Of a DNA stretch of 64,000 nucleotides, positions 34,745 through 43,417 are shown piece after piece. Source of the DNA: Pseudomonas sp. URMO17WK12:I11 (GTDB lineage Bacteria > Pseudomonadota > Gammaproteobacteria > Pseudomonadales > Pseudomonadaceae); NCBI RefSeq assembly GCF_007677725.1, contig NZ_VEDF01000002.1:62001-126000 (forward strand). The letters run 5' to 3'. Position 1 is the stretch's first letter. Every line of letters starts with the position of its first letter. The position numbers and the translations under genes are program-made. Below the pieces are notes generated by a model. That model did no database searches and was not told the DNA's origin. It saw only the letters and a program-made list of their open reading frames with translations.

Positions 34745-37534
34745 ATGCTACCTCTGCAACGCATCGATTCGCTTCACGACCAGATAGTGGCATCGCTCGC
34801 GGCGATGCCGGTCATCAACACACCGCTGCCGTCACGCCAGCAACTGCACGGCGACCTGGCCGACTATTGGGCCTGGCCGAACAGCCAAGGGCTGTCGCGC
34901 CGTGAACAGCTGGCCGAGAACCGTCGCGCCATGCTGCACGCCGAATCCGCTCTGCGCGTAAGCGACGGCACCTTGAGCGCCGAGCAAGCCGCAGCGTTCA
35001 GCGTGCTGCTCGACATGCCGCAGGCCTGGCAACGCCACCATCAGGCGCTGGAGCGCCGAGCCCAGATCTACCGGCCGGTGCTGTCGCGCAGCCGCCCGGC
35101 CTGGCGTGCGGCCATACCAGGCCTGTTCGTCATGGTTCTCGGCCAGGCCGAAGGCCGCGACCTCGATCCTCAGCACCCGACTGGGCCAGTGCTGGTGTTC
35201 GGGCTGGGTCAGGGACTGGAGAGCTACGACTCACTGCAGGCCCTGCACCAGGAGCTGAGCGAGCGCGTCGACGACCCGATCCAGGGCAGGCAACTGCTGC
35301 AGTTGCTGGTCGAACCAGACAGCCTGGCCAGTGCCCGCCAGGCCGATCAAGTGCGTTACCAGTGGTACGCCGATGATCCACTGCTGGCACAAGTCGACAG
35401 CTTGATCGAAGCACAGCGGCTGCGGCTGAATCAGGTATGGTCAAGCCCCTCGAGCGACGCCGCGCCTAGCGTCGAGCAACTCCGTCGGGCCCTGCAACTG
35501 GCCGACGATGCAGGCAGCAAGACGCTGCTGGCCACGCGCTACGCCGCTCTGCTGGAAAAAAACCTGCCTAATTGGATGCGTTCGGCGAGTCCGCAAGCGC
35601 TTGCCCACATCATGCAGGGCATGCAGGAACTGGTGGCCGCAGGCGAGCGGGTAGCAGCGCCCGGCATCCTGACCCTACGCCAGTTCCAGCAACAAGACAC
35701 CCTGCAGCTTTGGGCCCGCCAGCGTGTCGAAGCACGCCTGCGCCACGACCTGGGGCTGGACCTGACTCCCGGGCAGATCTTCGTCACCGTGGTTCACACC
35801 CGCCAGACCGGGCCATGGATCTACCCGCTGCAACCCTCGACCTACGTCACCTGGCGGGGCTTTCAGAACGTCGGCGGCCAACTGATCGAAGCGGTCGCTG
35901 TGCGCTATTCGCTGGACGAGCTGGCCAGGCGTAACGTGGCATGGTTCGACTACGACTACTGGCTGACTGCACGCGTCAGCGCAAGTGACAGCAGGGCCTT
36001 GCCTGCTGGCTTGACGCCTGCCTACATCAAAGCGATGGTCAGAAGCCTGAACGTCGGCGCGAGCTACGCCGATTACCTGCGCACGCAGCTGCTGGAGACT
36101 GCCGCCGGCCAATGGCGCTTGCGCGCCCACAGCGTGATCAATCGCGCGCGCATGCGTGCCGAAGCCGCCAAGGCGCGTTATGCCGGGCACCTTGCCCAGG
36201 ACTGGGACGAACGCGACTACCGTTGGGTCGAGCAGGTCATTTCCCAGCCACACAACGCCCTGCGCCCACGTATCGATGGGCATCCGGTAATCGTTCGGCA
36301 GCTGCTGATCGAGCAGCACACCGTGCTGGGCGTGCTGCTCTTGAGCAGCGGCTCGCCAAATACAAACGCCTTTGTGTTGTATACCCCCGACGCCCCGGAC
36401 CGCCGTGCCTGGCGCTCGTTCGCGAGCCCCCGTGCGCTGTTGCGCCTGGTCCGCGCCAAGCCCGCGCTGCGCACCTATCTGGCACAGCGTCTGCCGCTGT
36501 TGCCCGCTGAGCAGGTTGAGCGCTGGCTGGTCAAAGGACAGCTGGCCAGGCGCTTGCAAACCCCCGCCATCGAGGACGATCTGTTCCACGCTTGCTACAT
36601 GGCCGAGGTGCGCAGCATGCTGGCACTGGCAGACGCCGACAGCCAGACCACGGCCGAGGCAGACCTCCACCAGGCGGTCACCCTGAGCTGGACACTGCTT
36701 GATCTCATCAGCATCTTTCTGCCGATCAAAGTCATGGTGCCGTTGACGCTTGGGCGCATGGTGCTGGAGATCTGGAAAGGCGTGGACGCTTACCGGCACG
36801 AAGACCTCAATGGCGTGCTGACCCATGCCTACAATGCCCTGAGCCATGCCAACGACGCCGGCACCAGCCTGGTCAGCACCGGGCTGGTGCGGCGTGTGTT
36901 GCGCGGCATACCCAAGCCACCGCCGCTGTTATTGCCACTGCGCTATAGCGTCAAGCCTGACAGCAGCAACCTGCGTTACCACATCAACGGTCTGTACGGG
37001 GAACAGGTGCATGAAAAAGCCTCGGCCTTCGAGGGTCTGTCCCAGTACTACGTGCAGGACAGCCATGGCCGCTACTACAAAGTGACGTTCGATGGCAGCC
37101 GCTGGGGGGCGATCGACCCGGACCAACCGGACGCCTACCTGACCCAACCGGTCAAACGCCTGGCCAACGGCGATTGGGTAATCGACTCACCGTTGCTCTG
37201 GTACGACGGCCTGCCGGATCTGCAGTTGCTGCTCGACAGCTGCCGCTTGCCGGCGCCGTTACAGGGCACCGCGCTGAGCGCAGCCGATGGCCTGCATGAT
37301 GCGGATGGGCAACTGTACCTGCAGACCGACGCCGGACAGTTGCCGCTGCGCCAGCACATCCTGGCGGGCCGCTACCACCTGCCGATACCTGAGGCTGACA
37401 CGGCCGGGGTGGTGCCATGGGCGGTCCTGCGCTGGCGAGATGAACAATGGCGCATCCAAGTGCGCCAGGCAGGGCGCAGCAGCGACTGGCTGGCCCTGCC
37501 TGCGGCCTATTCGGTGAGCTTGGGCAGCAACTGA
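34745..37534 (+). CDS. Large dermonecrotic-toxin-like (DUF6543-type) protein
   Basis: 929 residues from the ATG at 34745, chosen over 34715 because AAGGAG lies seven bases upstream. The overall build fits the large Pseudomonas proteins named after a dermonecrotic-toxin domain: a long helical N-terminal part rich in Q, L and R, a central region with FVTVVHTRQTGPWIYPL, one hydrophobic stretch at about 647-675 (LLDLISIFLPIKVMVPLTL), and a C-terminal beta-rich part with YYVQDSHGRYYKVTFDGSRW-like repeats. No signal peptide and no immunity gene seen. It ends in convergent overlap (28 bases) with the LPS-kinase gene. Assignment rests on resemblance only. Confidence 0.7.
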   Translation: MLPLQRIDSLHDQIVASLAAMPVINTPLPSRQQLHGDLADYWAWPNSQGLSRREQLAENRRAMLHAESALRVSDGTLSAEQAAAFSVLLDMPQAWQRHHQALERRAQIYRPVLSRSRPAWRAAIPGLFVMVLGQAEGRDLDPQHPTGPVLVFGLGQGLESYDSLQALHQELSERVDDPIQGRQLLQLLVEPDSLASARQADQVRYQWYADDPLLAQVDSLIEAQRLRLNQVWSSPSSDAAPSVEQLRRALQLADDAGSKTLLATRYAALLEKNLPNWMRSASPQALAHIMQGMQELVAAGERVAAPGILTLRQFQQQDTLQLWARQRVEARLRHDLGLDLTPGQIFVTVVHTRQTGPWIYPLQPSTYVTWRGFQNVGGQLIEAVAVRYSLDELARRNVAWFDYDYWLTARVSASDSRALPAGLTPAYIKAMVRSLNVGASYADYLRTQLLETAAGQWRLRAHSVINRARMRAEAAKARYAGHLAQDWDERDYRWVEQVISQPHNALRPRIDGHPVIVRQLLIEQHTVLGVLLLSSGSPNTNAFVLYTPDAPDRRAWRSFASPRALLRLVRAKPALRTYLAQRLPLLPAEQVERWLVKGQLARRLQTPAIEDDLFHACYMAEVRSMLALADADSQTTAEADLHQAVTLSWTLLDLISIFLPIKVMVPLTLGRMVLEIWKGVDAYRHEDLNGVLTHAYNALSHANDAGTSLVSTGLVRRVLRGIPKPPPLLLPLRYSVKPDSSNLRYHINGLYGEQVHEKASAFEGLSQYYVQDSHGRYYKVTFDGSRWGAIDPDQPDAYLTQPVKRLANGDWVIDSPLLWYDGLPDLQLLLDSCRLPAPLQGTALSAADGLHDADGQLYLQTDAGQLPLRQHILAGRYHLPIPEADTAGVVPWAVLRWRDEQWRIQVRQAGRSSDWLALPAAYSVSLGSN

Positions 37535-38949
37535 TCCAGGCGCTGGTACAGCGCGCTGCCGCTCGGCCAGTTGCGCAGCAGCCGCGCCCGGTCCCGGGCG
37601 TAGGCTGGCGCAAAGCTGAGGGCAGTGGCGTGCTGGCACATGGCGTCGAGATCGATCAGCCACCATTTGCCATCGGCCCAGAACAGGTTATGCCCCTTGA
37701 AGTCGCCATGGCTGATGCGCTCGCGGATCAACTGCTGCATGACCTGAACCAGGGCATCGAGCTGTTCCTGGGGGGCATCACCACTGTCTACATAGGGCGC
37801 GAAACACTCGCTCAAGTCTGGCCCATCGAGGTACTCGGTGACCAGGTAGGCCCGGCTGCGCAGCCCCAGCACCCGCTGCTCCAGCACCGCCAAGGGCCGG
37901 GGCGTGGCGATGTCGAGAAACATCAGACGCTGGCCTTCGATCCACGAATGCCAGGCCCGGCTAGGGCGCCAGAAGCGCTTGAACCAATGGGCAGTGTTCT
38001 TGATGTTGTAGCGCTTGAGGATCAGCGAGCGCCCCTGCACCTCGATGCGCGCCACGCTGGCCGCGCCTCCGGTCTTGTACAGGTGGCCTTGCTCGAGCAA
38101 CGCATCGGCCTGCTCCAGCACCGCAAGCAGGTCCGGCAGCTGGTCACGTGCAATCGCGCGCAGCCCGGAGAGACTGCGCTCGACGCTGAACAGGCTGCAC
38201 TCGCGGCCGGCTTTTTCCAGATAGTCCTTCTGCCGCCAGTGGCGCACCTTGTCGACCTGCTTCTGCAGCGCTTCCATCGGCAAGGCGTGCTCGGCGTTGG
38301 CCAGCAGGTAGTGCACCAGCAGCTCTTCGATGAAGGGTTCCAGACGCTTGGGCAACTGGGCGAAGAACACCCCGAGGTTTTCCAGCACGCGCGCACGCGT
38401 GAGCGGCTGCCCTGGCGTCTCGGCCTTGATGCCGGCGCCATCGATCAAGTACAGCTTGCCGCCATGGCGCAGCAAGTTGTCCAGGTGCAGGTCTTCCTGC
38501 CACAGCCCTTGCGCATGCATCTGCGCAACGGCAGTGAGCGCTTCGGCCAACACCGCCTGCTGCTCGTCAGCCAGCACCGGCATCGCCTCGACCGCCGCCC
38601 AGGCATCGGCCAGGCTCTCGGCGCCATCGAGAAACTCGAACAGCAACCAGCCGCCCTCTCCCTCGACAAGCCCATCGGCGAGCAGCTTCGGTGTCGTCAG
38701 GTGCTGTTGCGCCAGCAGCCTGACGCCATCGAGTTCACGCTGGAAATGCCGTGCGGCATTACCGCCGACCAGCAGCTTGGCCAGTACCGGCGTGCCGCGC
38801 CAGATGGCGGCGCCGACGTAGCGCTGCCCCGGCAGCACGCGCAGCAGGCTGAGCAGTTGCAGATCCGCGCTGCCGGCCGCATCGGCCAGGGTGATGCTCA
38901 ACGGCAGCGTCGGGCTGCGCCCAGCTGCTTGCAGTTCGGACAAGCGCAT
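37507..38949 (-). CDS. Tandem kinase-like protein of the LPS core operon (PA5006-type)
   Basis: 480 residues with two kinase-like halves. The first (about 1-225) has a catalytic-type loop WQEDLHLDNLL and metal motif LIDGAGIK; the second (about 245-480) has SHGDFKGHNLFW and LIDLDAM, plus a lysine in LILKRYNIKN. The second half resembles WaaP-type sugar kinases. It is the last gene of the LPS core operon and probably phosphorylates or regulates core assembly; the substrate is unknown. ATG at 38949; the codon before it is TTG and is rejected. It overlaps wapQ by one base (TGATG). Confidence 0.85.
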   Translation of the reverse strand: MRLSELQAAGRSPTLPLSITLADAAGSADLQLLSLLRVLPGQRYVGAAIWRGTPVLAKLLVGGNAARHFQRELDGVRLLAQQHLTTPKLLADGLVEGEGGWLLFEFLDGAESLADAWAAVEAMPVLADEQQAVLAEALTAVAQMHAQGLWQEDLHLDNLLRHGGKLYLIDGAGIKAETPGQPLTRARVLENLGVFFAQLPKRLEPFIEELLVHYLLANAEHALPMEALQKQVDKVRHWRQKDYLEKAGRECSLFSVERSLSGLRAIARDQLPDLLAVLEQADALLEQGHLYKTGGAASVARIEVQGRSLILKRYNIKNTAHWFKRFWRPSRAWHSWIEGQRLMFLDIATPRPLAVLEQRVLGLRSRAYLVTEYLDGPDLSECFAPYVDSGDAPQEQLDALVQVMQQLIRERISHGDFKGHNLFWADGKWWLIDLDAMCQHATALSFAPAYARDRARLLRNWPSGSALYQRLDQLLPKLTE

Positions 38950-39701
38950 CAACGGGCCTCCTTTTCACGACGGCGGTGCATCAGGCGTTGCAGCCAGGTA
39001 TCGACCAAGGTGCTGGCGGCAGGTTGATGCAGGTAAGCGGCCAACAGCTGGCGCACGTCCGCTTCGCTCCAGATCGGTGCACGGCGCAACAATGGCTCCA
39101 GGTCGCGCAGGCGATCGCGCATGCCAAACAGCAGTGGCCGGGTTTTTTCCAGGTCGATCAGTTGCGCTTCCCAGCTTTCGCGACGCGGGCGCAGGAAGAT
39201 GTGCTTGGGATAGAAGCAGCCATGCACCTGGCCGGCCCCGTGCAGCGTGCGCGCCAGTTGCCCGCAGGCGTTGAGAATAGCGATGCGGGCTGCGTCGTCC
39301 AGCTCGGGCCACTGGGCCAGCAGGCTGTCAAGATCGTTCCATTGATCCAGCGCGCGGGTCATCAGCATCGCCCGGTGCCGGCCGTTGTGCTTGCGCTCGC
39401 CATAGAACACCGCCTGCAGCGCCGGGATGCCCAGCTTCTGGTAACGGCTGATGTTGCGGAACTCGCGGGAGAAGGTCGGTTCGCCGAACGGTCGGTGCAA
39501 GCTGCGGGTCAGGTAGTCGCACTGGCGCTTGAGGTAGTAACCCTTGCCCTCCAGCTCCAGGCGATAGACGCTACTCCAACCGCCACGTGCCGTGTTGGGT
39601 TCATCCACCGCGTCCAGCTGCAGCGCCCACAGCGCTTCGAAATCATTCAAGCCATGGCGCTTGAGCAACGCAAGATCGGTACTGGCCAGGTAATCGGTCA
39701 T
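38949..39701 (-). CDS. wapQ: WapQ-like LPS core heptose kinase
   Basis: 250 residues. Kinase-like fold with VYRLELEGKGYYLKRQCDY (ATP-binding lysine), loop VHGCFYPKHIFL and metal motif LIDLEKTRP. The catalytic loop lacks the usual D in HxD, as I read it (HGC), which may mean weak or unusual catalysis. Position matches wapQ in P. aeruginosa, between wapP and the PA5006 homologue. It overlaps wapP by four bases (ATGA). Confidence 0.85.
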   Translation of the reverse strand: MTDYLASTDLALLKRHGLNDFEALWALQLDAVDEPNTARGGWSSVYRLELEGKGYYLKRQCDYLTRSLHRPFGEPTFSREFRNISRYQKLGIPALQAVFYGERKHNGRHRAMLMTRALDQWNDLDSLLAQWPELDDAARIAILNACGQLARTLHGAGQVHGCFYPKHIFLRPRRESWEAQLIDLEKTRPLLFGMRDRLRDLEPLLRRAPIWSEADVRQLLAAYLHQPAASTLVDTWLQRLMHRRREKEAR

Positions 39702-40432
39702 TCCCTTCCCTCGAAGAAGCCCAGTACCTGGCGAATCCGGCGCTTGTCCTGCGCATTCAGGCGCTCGCGCTCACGGTACTGCAGGTAGAAGCGCAGGCGC
39801 TGGGTCGCCGACAGGTGATACTTGGCCACCTTGTCCAGGCATGCCAAGTCCTTGATCAAGCGATGCCGCCACATGAAGCCACGCCAGAAGTCGCCGGTCG
39901 GGCAGTCGATGAAGAACAGCGTACCCTGATCGTCCACCAGCAAGTTGCGCCACTTGAGGTCGTTGTGGGCAAAGCGGTGCTGGTGCATGACCCGGGTGTG
40001 GCGAGCCAGTTGGCGGCTCAGCTGATCGACCCAGGCGCGATCGGCCAGGCGCGCGTCGTGCCGTTCGGCCAGCGCCGATAGGTCTTCGGTGTGCGGCAAT
40101 TCACGGGTGATCATCGCCCCGCGACCAAAGGCCAGACCCTTGCGCTCCAGCCCCCAGGCCACCACCTCGGCCGTCGGGATGCCCCACTTGGCGAACTGCT
40201 TGAGGTTCTGCCATTCAGCCTTGATGCGCGGGCGCCCCAGGTAGCGGCGCATGTGTTTGCCAGCGCCGGTATAGCGCTTGACGTAATAATTGACCCCATC
40301 GCGCTCGACGCGCACGACCTCGCTGAGCGGGTCGCGCGTGAGGCGCTCGCCCTGCAAGGCGAATACCGCGTCGAGGCTGCCGAAGTCCGCCGCCAGGTGT
40401 TGATAGCCTGGCGCCAGTGTCCAACCCGCCAT
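39698..40432 (-). CDS. wapP: WapP-like LPS core kinase
   Basis: 244 residues. ATP-site lysine in NYYVKRYTGAGKH, catalytic loop AHNDLKWRNLL and metal motif FIDCPTGDF show a complete kinase signature. The family phosphorylates heptose in the inner core of Pseudomonas LPS, which is needed for outer-membrane stability. It overlaps waaP by one base and wapQ by four, so the kinases are translated as a set. Confidence 0.87.
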   Translation of the reverse strand: MAGWTLAPGYQHLAADFGSLDAVFALQGERLTRDPLSEVVRVERDGVNYYVKRYTGAGKHMRRYLGRPRIKAEWQNLKQFAKWGIPTAEVVAWGLERKGLAFGRGAMITRELPHTEDLSALAERHDARLADRAWVDQLSRQLARHTRVMHQHRFAHNDLKWRNLLVDDQGTLFFIDCPTGDFWRGFMWRHRLIKDLACLDKVAKYHLSATQRLRFYLQYRERERLNAQDKRRIRQVLGFFEGRE

Positions 40433-41238
40433 CAGAGTGCATCCCCATAGCGTTGCTTGCGATCGTAGAGTTTCTGCGCCTTGCCCTCGAGCCAGGCGAG
40501 CAGGCTCGCCTCTTCGGCCAGCACCTGGCGCAGCGGGCGCTGGAAATAACCGCGCAGGAAGCGCAACTTGTCACGCCGCGTCAGGCCGATGTCCAGGGCC
40601 GAGAAGTACAGCGCGGCCAGGTCCTTGTCGCGCCAGCGCCGGCTGATTGTCGCGCGGGTCTGCGCGCGGTGCAGGTCGATCACCGACAGTTTGAAGTCAT
40701 CCGCCGTCACCGGGCGGTCGGTGTGCAGCAGAAAGTGGCAGATGTAGCAGTCACGGTGATTGACCCCGGCGCGGTGCATGGTGCCGGTCATCTTCGCCAC
40801 TTCGGCGATCAACGCGCGTTTCAGACGTGGCTGCGGTGGCTGCTGGCGCCAGTCGATGCTGAAATCTTCAAGGCTGATGGTCGGTGCCAGTTCCTCGGTG
40901 ATGATGAACGAATGCTGGCTGGCCGGGTTGCTGCCGCGCTCGCCGTAGGCCACCGCGGTCATGGTTGGCACGCCGGCCTCATGCAGGCGCTGGATGGCTC
41001 GCCATTCCTGGCCGGCACCGAGCACCGGCAATTTCGCGGTGAACAGGTTCTTGAAGATTTCGCCCCAACCGATACCACGGTGAATCTTGACGAAGAAACC
41101 TTCGCCAGCGACTTCGGTACGCAAGGTCCGGCGCCCTTCGAGCTCGCGGTATACCTCACCTTGCAAGGCTTCGACGGCCACGAACGGATCGCGCCCGGCC
41201 CACAGCCGCTTGAAGGGTTCGGCCACTATCAGCTTCAT
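40432..41238 (-). CDS. waaP: WaaP, LPS core heptose I kinase
   Basis: 268 residues. The ATP lysine is K51 in GFFVKIHRG; the catalytic aspartate is D163 in NHRDCYICHFLL; metal binding is in LSVIDLHRAQ. WaaP phosphorylates heptose I of the inner core and is essential in P. aeruginosa. ATG at 41238 overlaps the waaG stop (ATGA). Confidence 0.95.
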   Translation of the reverse strand: MKLIVAEPFKRLWAGRDPFVAVEALQGEVYRELEGRRTLRTEVAGEGFFVKIHRGIGWGEIFKNLFTAKLPVLGAGQEWRAIQRLHEAGVPTMTAVAYGERGSNPASQHSFIITEELAPTISLEDFSIDWRQQPPQPRLKRALIAEVAKMTGTMHRAGVNHRDCYICHFLLHTDRPVTADDFKLSVIDLHRAQTRATISRRWRDKDLAALYFSALDIGLTRRDKLRFLRGYFQRPLRQVLAEEASLLAWLEGKAQKLYDRKQRYGDAL

Positions 41239-42359
41239 GCGTTCTCCTGCCCCAGGATCACATCGGCAGCATGCTGCGGCATGCTGTAGAGGTCAGCGCT
41301 GTCGGCAAACGCCAGACCATTGCGCGACCAGTCGGCACGGGCGTGCGGGTCTTCGAGCATACGCTGCAGGTAGCCGTTGAGCTGCTCTTGCTCGAACGGC
41401 TCGTCCAGCACCAGGCCACTGTTGGCCTCGGCAATGTAGTGGGCGTAGCCGCAGACCTTGGACACCAGCACCGGCAAACCGGCTACCAGCGCTTCGAGCA
41501 GCACGGTGCCGGTGTTTTCGTTGTAGGCCGGGTGGATCAACAGGTCGGCGCCCAGCAGAAAGCGCGGGATATCGCTGCGACCTTTGAGAAACTGCACCTG
41601 CTCGCCCAAGCCCAGCGCCGCGCTCTGCAACTGGAACACCTTGGGATCGTCCTGGCCGATGACCATCAGCCGAGTCCGCTTGCGCAAGGCCGACGGCAAC
41701 GCCGCCAACGCCTTGAGGCTGCGGTCGACCCCCTTGGTCTTGAAGCCTGAACCGATCTGCACCAGCAACAGGTCATCGGCGCCCAGGTTGAATTCGCGGC
41801 GAAAGTCGGCGCGGATCTCGGCAGCGTTGTCCGGCGCCCTGCGGTCCTGGGAAATACCCGGCGGCAACAGGTGGAAACGCTCCACCGGCGTGCCGTAATG
41901 CTTGATGAACAATGGCTGCTGCACCTCGGAAATCATCAGGATCTCGGTGCTGGCGTCCTTGGCGAACACGGCGCGCTCGTACTCGGCGAAGTGCCGGTAG
42001 CGGCCCCAGCGCCGGTACAGACCGCCGCGCAAGGTCTGCGCCTTGTCTTCGAAACAACCGTCGGCGGCGTAATACACATCCAGCCCCGGCATCTTGTTGA
42101 AACCGATCAGCCGATCCACCGGGCGCTTGGCCAGGTCGGCCGCCATCCAGGCGCTGAGTTTCTCGTTACGGCGGTGGTTGAAAACGGCCTTGACCGGCGC
42201 CACCAGCACTTCGAAGCCCGGTGGAATGTCGCCTTCCCAGATCAGCGTGTAGACCCGGATCTGGTGGCCGCGCTTCTGGCATTCCAGGGCAATGCGCATG
42301 AAGTCGCGCTGCAGTCCGCCAAAAGGGAAGTATTTGTAGAGTACGAAAGCCAGTTGCAT
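41235..42359 (-). CDS. waaG: WaaG, LPS core glucosyltransferase I
   Basis: 374 residues from MQLAFVLYKYFPFGGLQRDFMR; the preceding in-frame TTG is rejected because ATG gives TGATG overlap with waaC. A GT4 glycosyltransferase with the C-terminal donor motif HPAYNENTGTVLLEALVAGLPV (EX7E). In E. coli WaaG adds the first outer-core glucose; in Pseudomonas it adds GalN to heptose II. Acts at the inner face of the cytoplasmic membrane. Confidence 0.95.
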   Translation of the reverse strand: MQLAFVLYKYFPFGGLQRDFMRIALECQKRGHQIRVYTLIWEGDIPPGFEVLVAPVKAVFNHRRNEKLSAWMAADLAKRPVDRLIGFNKMPGLDVYYAADGCFEDKAQTLRGGLYRRWGRYRHFAEYERAVFAKDASTEILMISEVQQPLFIKHYGTPVERFHLLPPGISQDRRAPDNAAEIRADFRREFNLGADDLLLVQIGSGFKTKGVDRSLKALAALPSALRKRTRLMVIGQDDPKVFQLQSAALGLGEQVQFLKGRSDIPRFLLGADLLIHPAYNENTGTVLLEALVAGLPVLVSKVCGYAHYIAEANSGLVLDEPFEQEQLNGYLQRMLEDPHARADWSRNGLAFADSADLYSMPQHAADVILGQENA

Positions 42360-43417
42360 CAACGGACATCCTCAGCCAGCAGCAGCGCGCTCAAGCGGCT
42401 CGCCACATGCTCGGGATTCAGGCGAGTGAAGCACAATGGCCACTCGCGTTTGAGATCGAACCGGCGCAGGTCCTCGGCGCTCGGCTTGTAGGTGCATTTC
42501 TTCTGCAGGCAAGGCGCGCAAGGCCAGTCGCTGGCCTGGTGTACCTGGGTCCGTCCGTAGGCGCCGGTCAGGCCCGGGTTGGTCGGGCCGAACAGGGAGA
42601 TGGTCGGCACATCGAGTGCCGCCGCCAGGTGGCCAAGGCCGGTATCGACCGCCACGCAGGCTTTCGCCGCCGCCAGTACGCGAGCGACGCCGACCAGATT
42701 CAACTTGGGGAGCACCTGGCAATTGTTCAAGCCTTGGGCGATGCGCTCGGCACGGGCTTTTTCCGCAGGGTTGCCCCAGGGCAGGCGCACCTGCAGCTGG
42801 CGTCGGCCCATGCGCTCGGCAAGCTCGCGCCAGTAGGCTTCGGGCCAGTGCTTGGTGGCCCAGGTGGTGCCGTGCAGAAACACCACATAAGGCGCGGCGG
42901 GCGGCAATTGCAAACGCTCAAGATCCAGGCCGTAGTGGCCGACGCCTTCGGGCAAATCATAGGACAGGGCCATGGCGAACAACTGGCGCACGCGCTCGAC
43001 CGCATGCTGCCCGGTGGCCACCGACAAGCGCCTGTCGTAGAAGCGACTGGCCCAGCCCTCGCGGGCGCTGTAGCGGTCCAGTCCGGCTACCGGTGCTTTC
43101 ACGTAGCGGGTCAGCCAGGCGGACTTGACCAAACCCTGGGCATCGATCACCAGGTCATACCGACGCTCGCGCACGCGCTGCTTGAAGGCCTTCCACTCGC
43201 CGCTCTTGAGGGTCTGCCAGAGGTTCTTGCGCCAGCGCCGAATCGCCACCGGAATCACCCGGTCGACCGCCGGATGCCAGCCGGGGATCTCGGCGAAACC
43301 TTCTTCGACCACCCAGTCGAAGCGGATCCCGGGCACCGCGTGGGCGGCGTCGGTCAACGCCGGCAGGGTGTGGATCACGTCGCCCAGCGACGAGGTCTTG
43401 ATGATCAGTACCCGCAC
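42359..43417 (-). CDS. waaC: WaaC, LPS heptosyltransferase I
   Basis: 352 residues from a GTG (43417) that directly follows the waaF stop (TAAGTG). GT9 family: MRVLIIKTSSLGDVIHTLPAL, FLHGTTWATKHWPEAYW, and the donor-site CVAVDTGLGHLAAALDVPTI. It transfers the first heptose to Kdo of lipid A. A C-terminal CAPCLQKKC segment is typical of the family. Confidence 0.95.
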   Translation of the reverse strand: MRVLIIKTSSLGDVIHTLPALTDAAHAVPGIRFDWVVEEGFAEIPGWHPAVDRVIPVAIRRWRKNLWQTLKSGEWKAFKQRVRERRYDLVIDAQGLVKSAWLTRYVKAPVAGLDRYSAREGWASRFYDRRLSVATGQHAVERVRQLFAMALSYDLPEGVGHYGLDLERLQLPPAAPYVVFLHGTTWATKHWPEAYWRELAERMGRRQLQVRLPWGNPAEKARAERIAQGLNNCQVLPKLNLVGVARVLAAAKACVAVDTGLGHLAAALDVPTISLFGPTNPGLTGAYGRTQVHQASDWPCAPCLQKKCTYKPSAEDLRRFDLKREWPLCFTRLNPEHVASRLSALLLAEDVR

